64,000 bases of DNA from Bettongia penicillata ogilbyi (Eukaryota > Chordata > Mammalia > Diprotodontia > Potoroidae), in contig JAJHZJ010000419.1 of the NCBI GenBank assembly GCA_023548195.1, forward strand, positions 1,526,273 through 1,590,272, read 5' to 3'. Below the pieces are notes generated by a model. It saw nothing but the letters and a program-made list of their open reading frames with translations. It was not told the origin of the DNA and searched no databases. The position numbers were made by a program, and so were the translations under genes. Every line of letters begins with the position of its first letter. Position 1 is the first letter of the stretch. Below, piece by piece: positions 1-11,286 of the stretch.

Positions 1-660
1 ATTTTTCAGTCACATTTCTTTAATGAAATCTACATACCTGCTCTACCCTTTTAGCCTGAGTCTGAATCTAGGCTAGGTTAGTGTAACTTGTTTTCTCCCT
101 TCTACACATATTTATAGCTTTTCTTTCCATTTCTTCCCTTTAGAAGCAAGTCTCCCATCCTAGATCATAGTTTTCCTCATGGTGTGCCTGTATTCTTAAT
201 TCTTTTTTTGTTTCTTTTGCAATTTGTGGTGTGACCCTATGGGTGACACATGCCTTCTCATTTATACTTGAGAGCTCTCACAATTTCCTTAGTCATTCTC
301 ATCAGCCACATTCTCCTGATGCATTATTATTTCTGAGTGGTGCTAACTGCACATTCATTTCCTGAGGGTGCTTTAACTTTCTTCATCTCCCCTGGCATCT
401 CCGTTCTTTATTCTACCAGAGCATGATTATCTCCTCAAAACCTTCCTATGTTAAAGTTGAAAGCTCTTCCTCCCTTAAACAGGGATGAACTAAGAGCCCT
501 GGGCTTTTGGAGATAATGCCTGCCTTTACATAAGCTCACCTTTTCTTTATTTCTAACAATTCCACCCATCATGATAGCAAGTTGAATCAGGAATTCATCT
601 TTCATCTACTCTCTGATGCTGGGAAGAGACTTTACAATGAGGCAACAGCTCCCTCAAACT
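1..660. other. AT-rich non-coding DNA, nothing recognised
   Basis: No convincing ORF, RNA gene or recognised repeat was seen. It is ordinary AT-rich sequence with T-rich and C/T-rich runs. Confidence 0.4.
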
Positions 661-667
661 TATTCTG

Positions 668-847
668 CAGGAATTCTTAACCACTTTAAACAGTCTGATG
701 AAGCCTATAAACCCCTATGAACCCCTTTTCATGTTTTTTAATGAATGAAATAAAATACTTACGATACCAAAGGAAACTAATTATATTGAAATGTAGTCAT
801 CAATTTTTTTTTCTTAAAGTTCATAGATTTAAGGTTAAGAGCTCTTG
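668..847. mobile_element. Non-autonomous hAT-like DNA element (MITE), old
   Basis: The left end reads CAGGAATTCTTAACC and the right end GGTTAAGAGCTCTTG, which are imperfect inverted copies of each other. An end of the form CAG..TTCTTAACC is typical of a small hAT-derived mammalian element. The AT-rich interior around 715-800 also fits such an element as I remember it. No clear 8-bp target duplication survives. It has no coding capacity. The ends are seen directly; the superfamily is inferred. Confidence 0.5.
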
Positions 848-1149
848 TAAATATTTATCTGAAAGTCACAGGTGACAGAACTCCCAAACTCAAGGTCTCA
901 GGTATCTATTCAAGTGCACAAAATATACTGATAACATAGCAATTTAAACTAGAAAGTCAGTGAAAAGTGACTTTGTGTTCCTAGGTGTTTCTGAAAATTT
1001 CCTCAAATTTCCATTGGGAGAGTCTAAATTTGAAGAGACTCCTTTTTCTACCTCTAGCAGGAAGGGATAAGACAGAAGGAAGTGTTCCCTGCCTTGCTCC
1101 GGCAGAGGGCTGAAGGCTTGTATTGTTAAAGGTCTTTGTAACCCTGGTC

Positions 1150-1240
1150 AGTCAGCCTGTTAATAAGCATTTGTTAAGTACCTACTGTAACCCAGGCAGG
1201 GTACAAAGCTCTGGAATCACAGAAAGGCCATTCACTCACT
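1150..1240 (+). mobile_element. SINE or LINE-tail fragment of the CATTTATTAAGC type
   Basis: The stretch 'ttaataagcatttgttaagtacctactg' followed by 'aggcagggtacaaagctctgg' matches the start of a very common marsupial dispersed repeat. Further copies lie near 7.05, 11.29, 28.65, 31.86, 37.64, 54.06 and 59.50 kb. Truncated and non-coding. Confidence 0.55.
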
Positions 1241-1514
1241 GATATGAAGGAGGCTATGCCAGGCAACTTTTCAAACCAGTATCACCCCTCTTCCCCCAAA
1301 GCTATTGTACTTTCATAGAGGATTTATGTATGAATGAGAAAGGAATTGTTTGCCCCTTTGGAAAGCTTTTTTGAAGTGTGGACCTAGAACCTATGGTTAA
1401 TAGTTTTTAAGTTTCCCCAGGATAGGAACTTAAATCCCAGTAGTCTGGGCATAATTAGTGATCTTGGCCTTTCACCCTCATTCTTCTTCCCTCTCTCCAT
1501 ATCTAATCAGCTGC

Positions 1515-2035
1515 CTCAGAAGCCGTCTCCACAACATTTGTCAACTTTTTCTCTTTCCATTTACTGGGCTAATAAAACTTTGTTTCAGACCTTCACCACC
1601 TCTTATCTGAACCACTACAATGGTCTCCTGATTGGTCTCCTTGCCTCCAGTCCTAAATTTTTTCCCATCTATTTTCCACCCAGATGCCCTGTTAATATTT
1701 CTAAAATATACGTCTGACTTGTGGTTATAAAAGCATCCTAGCCCCACTACAACCCCCAGTCACAGTGCAACATTTAAAAACCTTCACAATCTGATACCAA
1801 CTTATCTTTGGGCCTCATTTCCCACTACTCCTCTCACACATGCTCTCACATACTTGCTGTTCTCTGTATAGCACCTCCTCTGTTTCTTCTCCAGACCTTG
1901 GCACAGGCTGTGTCTTAAGCCAAGAAAACTCTCTCTCTCTGTTTCTTAGAAATCCTTTCTAAGACTCAGCTCAAGTGCCTCCTCCTATATGAGGCCTTTC
2001 TTGATTCCTCCAGGAATCTCCCTCACTGACTGGAA
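1515..2035 (+). mobile_element. L2 LINE 3' fragment, decayed
   Basis: Pyrimidine-rich sequence with the typical order of an L2 3' region: a 'ccttcacaatctga' block near 1785, a 'cactactcctctcacacatg' block near 1830, and a 'gactcagctcaagtgcctcctcc' block near 1962. The frames are broken. Assignment rests on the remembered L2 pattern. Confidence 0.6.
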
Positions 2036-2089
2036 ATTAAGGGATCGGGCAATGTAGTATCCAATTGTCATGCATGCACATTCCCACGT

Positions 2090-2155
2090 GTGCGTGTATG
2101 CGTGTGTGTGTGCGTGTGTGTCTTTTGCTGTTTTTGTGTGTGTGTGTGTGTCTTT
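2090..2155. repeat. (GT)n microsatellite with an embedded duplicated segment
   Basis: Imperfect GT/GC repeat. The unit TCTTTTGCTGTTTTTG occurs at 2121-2136 and again from 2151, separated only by GT repeats. The second copy runs into the LTR-like element, so the first looks like a local duplication of its left end. Confidence 0.75.
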
Positions 2156-2693
2156 TGCTGTTTTTGTTTTAGTCTAATCAAGAAGTATAATGCCTCTGTT
2201 TGAATGTGACTGAGGAGGATCTTTCCCACCCATTGTGGGACCTGGGAAGATTTGTAAGAAGGTCCACACCTTTTGTTAATGAGGTACTGGTTCTCAAGGA
2301 ATGTGATGCCCTCTGGTTCTTAAAAGTGTATAAAGACTCTGAGAGTGAGGTTTTACTTTGGGGCTTTGTTGTGATAAGAAGGTTTGAGTGCCAGATGAGG
2401 TCTCTGGGAAGCTGCTAAGGAGCCTGCTGACTTTGAGAACCCAGATGTCGTGCTTCCCTCTCTGGTAATTATGATCAGACAGAGGAAGCCATGTCTGTTG
2501 ATTACTATAGGGTTCAGGGTATTGGCTCCCCTGAACTAGGTGAATGATGTACGTACTTGACTAAAGGATTGATGCATGTGCTTGATTAAAGTGATTGTTA
2601 ACCCCTCAAAAGTTGTCTTTCTTTTTATGAATGCAGATCTAAGAATCCGTGATAGCAGCCCCCCATGTGTATGTTGGGGGGCTTACTGCTACA
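2156..2693 (+). mobile_element. Candidate solo LTR or LTR-like repeat, copy A
   Basis: This 538-bp block is collinear with 17089-17626, which has the same length between equivalent ends. Both copies start TGCTGTTTTTG and end in CA after 'cttactg'. Each has TATAAA (2329-2334 here) and ATTAAA (2585-2590), spaced as a U3 promoter and a poly(A) signal would be. Those features favour a solo LTR. I saw no primer-binding site or retroviral gene beside it. The flanking GT repeats hide any target duplication. The family name is unknown to me. Confidence 0.5.
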
Positions 2694-2823
2694 GTGTGTG
2701 TGTATTTTGGCTTGTGAAATCAAAATCAATGAAAAGAGTCACCAAATCTGAAAAGCATTTCTTAGGATGTTGGAAACATCTATATGTGAAATATACACTC
2801 ATTCAATGTTTAGGGATAGGTGA

Positions 2824-3068
2824 GAAATGAGGCAAAGAATGGCCTCTTTTACTTGGTCAAAAAAACCCCAAAAATAAACAAACAAAAATTAATCTGTGAG
2901 GGGAAGAGCCTCAGATTTTCTGATCAAAACAGAAACAATTGCTGTTTATACTCACTCTGAGCCACCAGATCAAGTGAAGCTTAGGCTGGGACCTATTCTT
3001 GGCAGAAGAGAGTCAGAGTGATTTGGGTTTAAGGCACAGTCCTTAAAAAAAAGAAATCTAGCCCATAA
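2824..3068 (+). repeat. Left arm of a large inverted repeat (dispersed repeat family F)
   Basis: The reverse complement of this block matches 3721-3962 along almost its whole length, with anchors such as 'tagcccataa' (3059-3068) against 'ttatgggcta' (3721-3730). By eye the arms differ at roughly one base in five. It is the 3' part of a SINE-like repeat that I call family F; other copies lie at 9.87, 12.75 and 31.39 kb. Confidence 0.7.
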
Positions 3069-3120
3069 GTCATGACATCATCTTCCTGATGTCACCCTTT
3101 GAGAACAAAGGACAAACAAT
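3069..3120 (-). mobile_element. 5' end fragment of repeat family F
   Basis: Reads 'catgacatcatcttcctgat' then 'gagaacaaaggacaaac', the reverse complement of the family F start seen at 9.87 and 31.39 kb. It abuts the oppositely oriented 2824-3068 block. Confidence 0.6.
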
Positions 3121-3188
3121 CTGTGATTAGTAGTAGCTGCTCTACTGGGCACCCAACTGGCTAGTTTAGTTGGGCAACACAGCTTAGC

Positions 3189-3600
3189 TCCTTCCTTCCT
3201 TCCTTCCTTCCTTCCTTCCTTCCTTCCTTCCTTCCTTCCTTCCTTCCTTCCTTCCTTCCTTCCTTTTTTCCTTCCTTCCTCCTTCCCTTCCTTCTTCCCT
3301 TCCTCCCTTCCTTCCTTCCTTCCTTCCTTCCTTCCTTCCTTCCTTCCTTCCTTCCTTCCTTCCTTTTTTCCTTCCTTCCTTCCTTCCTTTTTTCCTTCCT
3401 TCCTTCCTTCCTTCCTTCCTTCCTTCCTTCCTTCCTTCCTTCCTTCCTTCCTTCCTTCCTTTTTTCCTTCCTTCCTTCCTCCCTTCCTTCCTTCCTTCCT
3501 TCCTTCCTTCCTTCCTTCCTTCCTTCCTTCCTTCCTCCCTTCCTCCCTCCCTCCCTTCCTTCCTTCCTTCCTTCCTTCCTTCCTTCTTTCCCTCTTTCCC
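3189..3600. repeat. (TTCC)n / (GGAA)n tetranucleotide array
   Basis: About 410 bp of TTCC units with occasional TTTTTTCC and TCCC variants. Open frames across it, encoding Glu-Gly-Arg-Lys repeats, are artefacts of the repeat. It lies between the two inverted arms. Confidence 0.97.
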
Positions 3601-3720
3601 TCCTTTTCTTCCCTCCCTCTTCTCCCTCTGTCCAGAGAGGGAATCATCCCCTATCTGCGGGTGCTCTGCCCAAAGGAATATAAATTTTGATCACTGAAAC
3701 CTCACAAAGTATCTTAGAGT

Positions 3721-4192
3721 TTATGGGCTACATTCCTTTTTTTGAGGACTGTGCCTTGAACCCAAATCACTCTGGCTTTCCTTGATGGGCCAACAATGGT
3801 TCCCAACCCAAGCCTCATTTGGTCATTGTTTAGACCCCGAAGGCTCAGAATGAGTGTAAATATCTATTATTTATTTTGGTCAGAAACTCTGAGGGTCTTT
3901 CCCTCCCAGATTGACTTTTTTTTTTTTGCTAGATAAAAGAGGCCATTCTTTGCCTCATTTCTTTCTTAGCTTTAACCACTGAATGGGTGTTGCTGCAGTC
4001 AAATAAGACATGGAAAAGACTTTAACTTAGAAAACAAGCCTCCCACTGCATCTAGGGCCATCTCCAGTCATCCTGATCTATATCTTGTCACTGGAACCAA
4101 CTGGCTCCAGCCACTCAAATCCAATCTATTTGCAAGTCATGACATCACCTTCCTGATATCATGGTCCTCTTTGAGAATGAAGGACAAAAAAA
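3721..4192 (-). mobile_element. Repeat family F, near complete, including the right inverted arm
   Basis: Read on the minus strand, it starts near 4192 with a 'cttcattctcaaagaggacc'-like head and continues through the 'gaggcaaagaatggcc' block to 'ttatgggcta' at 3721. The head and middle match 31392-31735 and 12745-13090. Positions 3721-3962 pair with 2824-3068. Non-coding. Confidence 0.65.
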
Positions 4193-4199
4193 TAACAAT

Positions 4200-5240
4200 G
4201 TGAAATATATTATATGAAAGTATTAATATATGAAATATTTGTCTGAAATTCACTGAGTTCCTATGGTACCCAGAAAGAGAAACTCCTACAATAAAACCAT
4301 AAGTGTCACTGAGGCTTGGTGGGTTGTAACCCATGAGTGGAATGTGTCCTGAGAGAGCAAATCATGTTCAAAAAGAGCAAGAGAGAAAAAGGAAAAGGGC
4401 AAAAGACCGATGTATAGTAAAAGGATATATGCTCATCTGAGTCAGATATGGTGAAAAGTACCTGGGGGAAGATCAGTGGAGACAGAGAAGAGAATTGATA
4501 TTGCCATTAGAACATAGTACAGCTGAGACAGAAAGAGAATGGGGAAGAATTTGATAAACTGATCACAAGGAAGGCATAAGAGCATAATTCTTCAGTATTA
4601 ATGGATTCAATTAACCATACATCTATCAGAATGATTTTCTGTACCTAAAGCATTGCAGTTAACACTTCCTCATCTTGCCTTAAGGATAATTTCATTATTC
4701 ATAAGATAGAAAGAACTAAGGCAGAGAATTATGCTAGTCCTATAGCAACTAGTTGAGAAGGTGGAAATGGGGTAGGTGGAGGAAACTTAGAGTAGTGGGT
4801 AGGCACTCCATCTGAGAATTTGTGATAGTAAGGAAAGACAGTTTGTTCTTCAACCTTGATTTAGAGAGAGCAAATTTTAAAGGTTTAGAGAAAACATATC
4901 ATAGCTTAAGATTCAACAGCTAAGGGAGGATGGAAAGCCCTTAAGTGAATTAATTCTGATGAGGAAAAGGGAGAGTTATCTAAAGAGGCTAATGAGGGGA
5001 GTATATTGAAAATCCATCAAGTTTATGTGCGCAATACACCTACTACTAAGGTCCCTTCAGCCTTTTGATCCTATGATCCTGCACTACTTCAAAGAGATTG
5101 GGAGACTTTGTACTCTAATTAGGAAGTTTTCTTTATATTGTATAAGTATCTCCTATTGCAATTCAAACAGCCTCTCATGTTACATTTCTACAAGGAAAAG
5201 AATGCCTACTCATTCTCTTCCATAAGGGACAATTTTTTAA
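4200..5240. other. Non-repetitive-looking non-coding DNA
   Basis: Purine-rich sequence with no recognised repeat, RNA gene or convincing coding frame. Confidence 0.35.
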
Positions 5241-5241
5241 G

Positions 5242-5340
5242 TCAGATGTTCTTAACCTAGGGTTCATGCATGACAGAATTTATGTCATCTATGAACTTTT
5301 CTAACTGAAATTTGGTAATTCTTTCAATTATTTTAAAACA
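5242..5340. mobile_element. Possible fragment of a hAT-like element
   Basis: Starts 'cagatgttcttaaccta' and continues with 'gggttcatg', resembling one end of the element at 668-847. No opposite end was found. Confidence 0.3.
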
Positions 5341-5363
5341 TTCTGAGGATGTTTTGCCAGTTT

Positions 5364-5680
5364 TCTGTGGGTGTTAATCCTTTGCTGCCTGAAGAAGACC
5401 ATGTCACCAGAGATAATGACATGACTTGCCCTTGACTTTGTTTCGAGTGAGAGAGGGTTATGCAGGCACCAGCCTCACTTCTCCTCCAGAGCCTTCTGAA
5501 TCTAGTGATCAAATATTCATCAGGACGACTGCAGATGACCCAGGATGAGGCAATCAGGGTCAAGTAACTCACCCAAGGTTGCACAGCTAGTGAGTGTCAA
5601 GGGTCTGAGGTGGGATTTGAACTCAGGTCCTCCTGACTCCTGCGCTGGTGCTCTAGGCACTGCACCACCTAGCTGCCCCT
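5364..5680 (-). mobile_element. Composite tRNA-head SINE with family-F-like tail, apparently complete
   Basis: On the minus strand it begins at 5680 with GGGGCAGCTAGGTGGTGCAG, a tRNA-derived SINE head, continues through 'gagttcaaatcccacctcag', and then passes into a tail at about 5375-5570 related to family F. The same head-to-tail junction occurs at 59866-60095, so this is a genuine composite family and not a chance join. No function is implied. Confidence 0.75.
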
Positions 5681-5887
5681 TTACTAGTTTTATCAGCCTA
5701 TCAAAGGGAATCATGACATACACAAAAGGGTTAAGAGTGCTTTAAGTGGATGTCTTTTAAGTACCCCCAGCTCAAGACTTCCTGTCTTCAAGATTTAACC
5801 TTTCAGCCTTTTCTCTTATAGAAGGCCATAGTATTGGGAGTTTTTGATTTGAAGTCTCAGAGATGGGGAGGCTTGGAGTTACCACTC

Positions 5888-6058
5888 ACAGAATCATAGA
5901 TTTTTAGAACTGGAAGAGGGAAGAGCCTTGTAGGCTCAACTAAGCCCAAACCCCTTATATTGGGGAATGGGGAAACTCCACCCCACTTTGGGAAGTGACT
6001 TCTCCACTGTCACAGTGTCACTATGGCAAAATTGGGTCTTCAAGCCAGGTTTGAAGGT
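5888..6058 (+). mobile_element. MIR/CORE-SINE fragment
   Basis: 'cagaatcatagatttttaga' followed by 'actggaag' and a decayed CORE region. Similar openings occur at 26.04, 42.28, 49.58 and 60.13 kb. Confidence 0.55.
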
Positions 6059-6611
6059 TAATGAGCTTTCCGTTAGCAGTGATTGTATTTTTGCTGAAAT
6101 GATATTGGAATTACAAAGGGTGGTATAGGGTCAGGGCGAATGGAAGAATTTGGGTATCCAAGCTAATTCAACTAAATTCAATTTAATAAATAAAAATGTA
6201 TTTAACTCCTAGGTAGACTAAGTAATAAGGTAGGCAGGAAAGACAGAACTGACTAGAAGCCCCAGAGAACTCCCATCCAGTGGCTACAATCTTTTAAACA
6301 TTTCACTAATTTGGGTTATTTAGATTAAATTTCAAGTTCCTTTCCCTCCCTTCTGGGAGAATTTTCCCACATTTAAAATCAGATGAATATACTGTATGAA
6401 AGGGACCAGGAAGTTAGTCTGGAAAAATCCTTATTTGTCTGTTGGGTGCAACATTTGTGGGATTGTGGACAGCAAGACTTTATGTAAGATGGACCTTAAG
6501 CATAAGAAAGATAGAAGAAACTAAGTTGTAAGTATTCAGTCAATAATCGATGAGGGGTGGCAGGAGGAATGACAGAGGGATGAAGAGGTGAGGTAAAGGG
6601 AGAAGTGCAAT

Positions 6612-6830
6612 TCATTCAGCTAGGTGACGTAGTGGTCTTCCTGAGTTCAAATCTGATCTTAGACACTTAATAGCTATGTGACCCTGGGCAAGTCGCTTAA
6701 CTCTGTTTGCCTCAGTTTCCTCATCTGGAATATCAGCTAGAAAAGGAAATGGCAAACCACTTCAGTATCTTTGGCATGAAAACACCAAAAGGGTTCACGA
6801 AGAGTCAGACCTGACTGAACAACAGCACAG
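6612..6830 (+). mobile_element. tRNA-derived marsupial SINE
   Basis: 'cagctaggtgacgtagtgg' head, an internal 'gagttcaaatctgatcttag' box-B-like segment, 'tgtgaccctgggcaagtc', then the tail 'ggaaatggcaaaccacttca' and 'gagtcagacctgactgaaca'. Part of the head is deleted. Confidence 0.85.
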
Positions 6831-7039
6831 TTCATTCAAACATCATATTCTGATAACAAGGTTGTTTTTTCTCTGCACTAACACCTGTCGCAATATTTTT
6901 GCCTTTGTTCCTGTTTTCTCTAGACCTAGTATGACCTCTCAAACCACTCTACTTTTTTTCTAGCTACTGACATCCTATTCATCCTTTGTCCATCACCTCT
7001 TTTGCTGCCCCAACTCCAATCTATGAAGTCTCAAATCAA

Positions 7040-7500
7040 TATCAAGTCAGTAAACATTTAAGTATTCATTTAGTAAGTACTCGTTTAGTGCCAGTCACTC
7101 TATTAAGCAATAGACAGAAAAATACAATCAGAAAGAAAGACTGTCCTTGCCCTCAAGGACCTTACTTTCTAATGGTAGAAGACAACACAGAGAAGGGAGT
7201 TGATAAGGGGTAGGGAGGCAAAGAAGGTACCTGATTCAGGGACATGGTAGAGAAAGTTTGAAGAATAGGACTGGAGCCTGGAGAGGAATGAAGAAGATGA
7301 CTGGTGGGATGTCTTCTTTAAAATGAAAGTTCTGAGAAGAGCCAGTCAATCAGAGGGAGAGGCTGCAGAGGCAGGTCCTTCAGTGTGAGGAGTTAAGGGG
7401 TCAATTCCCAAGGCAGAAACAGTTCTGGGCATGGTAGAGAAAGTCAGTAGAGTAAGGAGTGCACGCTAGAGAGGAATGAGGGAAAAAAAATCTTTGTACT
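7040..7500 (+). mobile_element. Dispersed repeat of the CATTTATTAAGC type with long 3' part
   Basis: 'gtaaacatttaagtattcat' opening, then 'ctgtccttgccctcaaggac' and 'acaacacagagaagggag', as in the copies at 54.06 and 62.73 kb. The later purine-rich part with 'ggcatggtagagaaagt' repeats at about 7245 and 7430 is less certain. Confidence 0.5.
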
Positions 7501-7544
7501 CCCTAGACAGAAAAGATTGTTTCTTCATTTGATCTTGTATTTTT

Positions 7545-7735
7545 ACCAATCTTCAACTTATCACATTTTAACTTATATTCTAATTGTCCATGTATTTGTC
7601 ATCACCTCTCATAGATTCTAAGTCCCCTAAGGACAGAGATATGTCTTATTCATATTGTATCTCCCCCAGCACCTAACCTAGTGCATTGTACTTAGAAGAA
7701 TTTAACAAAAGTTTGTTTAATAAGTGACTGCTTAC
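7545..7735 (+). mobile_element. L2 3' end
   Basis: 'ctaaggacagagatatgtct' then 'tctcccccagcacctaacct' and a decayed 'tttgtttaataagtgactg' terminus, which is the usual L2 tail order. Confidence 0.6.
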
Positions 7736-7959
7736 TATTCATTCTTGATTTCAAATGTTTTAAAGACAATTGAGAAGCTAATATCTTCTTCAATGGATCT
7801 TTGACACTAGTGATATGAAATGGGGCAGATCATAACTCATTCGACCCTCCCCCACCATTTAAAAATTAGGTATCAATGTATCATATGTACTCTCATACTC
7901 TTATGCTTCCTTTTTTCTGATCACATAGCGCCTTGGTGATATGTTATATACTAAAAATA

Positions 7960-8190
7960 ATTGGCTCAGACCAATGATTTTATTGGTATAGGGAACTTTG
8001 TTGGCATAAGTGGAAAATATCTTTCTACCAATGCAGATCAGCTTCTGCTCTTTAACTTATAGATTTAGAGAGTAGGTACAGCGCTAAAGGGTTAAATGAT
8101 CTGTCCAGGGTCTTGCAGCCAGTTTCAGAGGCTGAATTTGAACCAGTGTTCCTGACTTAGAGGCAAACTCTCTAGTCATTCTTCCAAGTT
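7960..8190 (+). mobile_element. CORE-SINE
   Basis: 'attggtatagggaactttgt', 'accaatgcagatcagc', then a CORE-like 'ttaaatgatctgtccagggt' and 'ttgaaccagtgttcctgact'. The same family forms part of the 38.8 and 48.9 kb repeat pair. Confidence 0.6.
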
Positions 8191-8194
8191 TACC

Positions 8195-9515
8195 CTTAGC
8201 CAAAGAAATAGAATAAAACTGAATTAATGACTCCAAATATCCTCTGCCCATCTTAGAAAATTGCTAGTATTCTGCAGCCCTGGGGGCAGGACAATATCCC
8301 TGCTTGTTTCTTTCAATCAAGTCATTTTATTTCAGAATACTAACTTAATAAATAAAAATTCTTTATAACTTGTATCTAGTTCCTTCAGCCTTCCCAGAAC
8401 AAAGCCACTGACAAGATCAATTGTGAAACATTTTACAAACTTTTAATAAGCCAGTGCCACTTCAGAAGGTCAATGTCCCAATAAATAAACATTCCCAACC
8501 ACTCCTTAGAGAGTTTTTGTGGGATGACTATTTCCCAATCTCCCCCAGAAGTTCCGTGAAGTTAAGAACATTCTCAGGCCACTGAGGAGGCAAGAACCTT
8601 ATCAAAGGTCTCTAATTTCTAAAGTCTAGGAAAATAAAATGTTGCTGATGAAAACTTTCTCTGGGGTCTTAGTCTATGTGCAGAAAGCTCACTTATCACA
8701 AACAAACCATTTCTAAGACAGCAACAATTTTGTTGACTACATCTGAGGACAGAAACACACAGTTCCCAAATGGAATTTCAGTTCTCTAAAAGGCAGTTTT
8801 GTGCTCTTTCAGAAATACCTCAGCGAATCGTTTTTTTGTTGTTTTGTTTAAAAAGATTGTTCCTTGTGCCTCTTTAGTCATCTTGAAAAGGGAAGAGGAG
8901 AACAAGTCCCTGAGTGATCTTGGGTTAGCCTCCAATTTTGTCAAAGATGGGTTCACTCCAGTACAAATAGGTACTATTGGTAATACTGGTTAAGACCTCA
9001 AAATCTTACAATACCATGTCAGCCTTAGCCAGGTCAGATTTATTTAGATGAAACCAGATTAAGTGGTTTTTGCCAGAGAACTTCTATCTTCACTAGAATT
9101 TTCCCCCATAAATCCCTTTAAAAATACCAAAAACTCAATAATGGAATGTTAATCTCTTACATTAAGAGAAGGATTAAATTTACTTAAAGTATAAAGTCAT
9201 GTGGTATGTTTTCTGCATCTCCTGTCTGTCTTTGTTGCTGAGCCTAAGCTTTGCTTGCTAGACTTATGCCATAGGTCTCAGTGTGAAAATTTTTGACAGA
9301 GTAAATGAGCATTAGATTAGCCCTCAAAGTGTTAGCAATTGTATGAATTCCTTAGGGAATTGTCCTGCTGTTTGAACTAACTATATTGCTACCTTTATAG
9401 GTACATTATTTCTGGGGCAGAAAAAAATTTGAACTATATGTCATCTTCTTGGGAGTCTGTACTTTTTAAGGACTCTTTCCTGATGGCTTAACTTGTCTAT
9501 AATTTTCCCTTCAAT
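8195..9515. other. Mostly non-repetitive non-coding DNA
   Basis: No recognised gene or repeat apart from short decayed traces. Could be intron or intergenic sequence. Confidence 0.35.
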
Positions 9516-9519
9516 CTAT

Positions 9520-9640
9520 CCCTTCCCCATCCTAAAATAAAAGGAACATGTAAGGGCCTTGAGGGCAAAGCTTCTTAATCTTCTAGTGCTAAGCACATTG
9601 AAAGTAATAGATAAATACTCGTTGAATTGAAAAATTAAAA
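9520..9640 (+). mobile_element. L2 3' end fragment
   Basis: 'gggccttgagggcaaagctt' followed by 'gtgctaagcacattg' and 'gataaatactcgttgaattg'. Confidence 0.5.
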
Positions 9641-9866
9641 TAGTGAATCTCAGTGAAATGGGACTTAAAGGAACCTGAAGAAGTCATTTTTGTTCATCCA
9701 TTTCTCTTTGGATGAGAACTGCACCAAAACCATCTAATAAAAGGGAAGACCCATCCTGGGATGCCAGATTTTAAATCCTGTATTTGACTCAGGTTCATGT
9801 ATGACCAAAAAGACACATGAGCTGATTATGTAGTGACGGAGATAGGAGAGATGAATGACTTAAAGT

Positions 9867-10065
9867 ATTGTTTGTCCTTCATTCTCCAAGAGGACCATGA
9901 CATCAGGAAGATGATGCTATAACTTGCAAATGACTTGGATTTCAGTGAGGGAGGGCTGTGCAAGGTCACCAACCTTACTTTCTTCTCTGGAGCCATCTGA
10001 GCCATTCATCAGGACAACTGGAGATGGCCCCCACAAAGAGAATCTAATCTAGCTGCATTCCAGCC
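9867..10065 (+). mobile_element. Repeat family F, 5' part
   Basis: 'tgtttgtccttcattctcca' opening, then 'gaccatgacatcaggaagat', 'gagggagggctgtgcaaggt' and 'aggacaactggagatggccc'. Matches 31392-31735. Confidence 0.75.
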
Positions 10066-10611
10066 CCTTTTACTTTTATTCAGACAAGACTTGATTGGAG
10101 GCGGGGGTATAGATCCCATTGTCTAGCTTGCTTGAGATTGGGGATCACTTAAAATGTATTTTGAACTACTAATCATCAACAAAACAAACATGAGTTTTCC
10201 ACATATAAATAAAGCCCCCCCCCAAAAAAGAGGATTGAATTTGCAAGTAAATCTATTACATACAATTTATTTTAAATATGTGTACCTATATATTTAATTT
10301 AATGTGATTGTGACACTTCTGAAATATTGAAAAACATAGAAAAAGGCTTCCAGCATGTGAAATGGATTCTTATTAAAAGCTTTATAGAAAGTCATGAACA
10401 GGAATAGTGGAAAATGAGGAGTTATGTATGGCTTACCATCTGTACTAATGAGTGAATATCCATATCCAAGTTCTGTCATGGAATCTTTGAAAGTCTTAAT
10501 GTGTTTCATTAAAAATATTCAAGTGGCTATGAACACCTGATTTTGCCAAGTTTAATGCATGAATGACCTAAAATAGTAACAGCTTAGAGATGCCCTATAC
10601 TTTACAATTAT

Positions 10612-10868
10612 GAGGCAGCTAGGTTGCCTAGTAGGTAAAGTGTGAGTCCTGGAGTCAAGAAAACACATTTTCATGAGTTCAAATCTAGTCAAAGACAGTA
10701 GCTGTAACCCTGGGCAAGTCACTTTACCCTATTTGCCTCAATTTTCTCATCTATAAAATGAGCTTGAAAAGGAAATGGCAAACCACTTCAGTACAGTACC
10801 TTTGCCAAGAAAACATCAAATGAGGTCATGAAGAGTCAGACGTGACTGAAACGACTCAACAACAACCT
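10612..10868 (+). mobile_element. tRNA-derived marsupial SINE, near full length
   Basis: Head 'gaggcagctaggttgcctag', body 'gtaaccctgggcaagtcact', tail 'ggaaatggcaaaccacttca' ending 'gactgaaacgactcaacaac'. Confidence 0.9.
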
Positions 10869-11286
10869 ACTTTGAAATATAATGCTGCTGAATCATGCCT
10901 ATACAGCCAGCTTGACTGGATAAATGAATTACTTAACACATACCCACACTCACAGTCTCAGAGTTGTAGGGTGCCTTAAGGGACTATCTAATTCAGCCCC
11001 TACATGAACAAGAATCCCCTTAATAAATATTCTAGACAGATAATCTTCTGGACTTTGGTTAAAGAATTATATTATAAGCATCACAACAAGTGAAGTAGGT
11101 AGGTACTGAAGGCTTTGAGTAGTTGTGACTTCATTATAGTCAGTGTCAGATTTGAGGGAAGGCCTACAAGATTCTAAGCCCAGACCTCTGTATATTATTG
11201 GGTGGAATATAATGTACATGTAAATGAATAAAAAAAAGCCAGTATGCTAAGGGGGTGCTAATAGCTGGCAGAATGAAGACAAGTTA

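Noticed and set aside
3078..3647. 189-codon reverse ORF of Lys-Glu-Gly-Arg repeats
   Set aside because: It is the (TTCC)n array read in frame. There is no composition or domain beyond the repeat.
10612..10868. tRNA gene in the SINE heads
   Set aside because: The heads carry A- and B-box-like remnants but no cloverleaf could be folded; they are SINE promoters in repeats.
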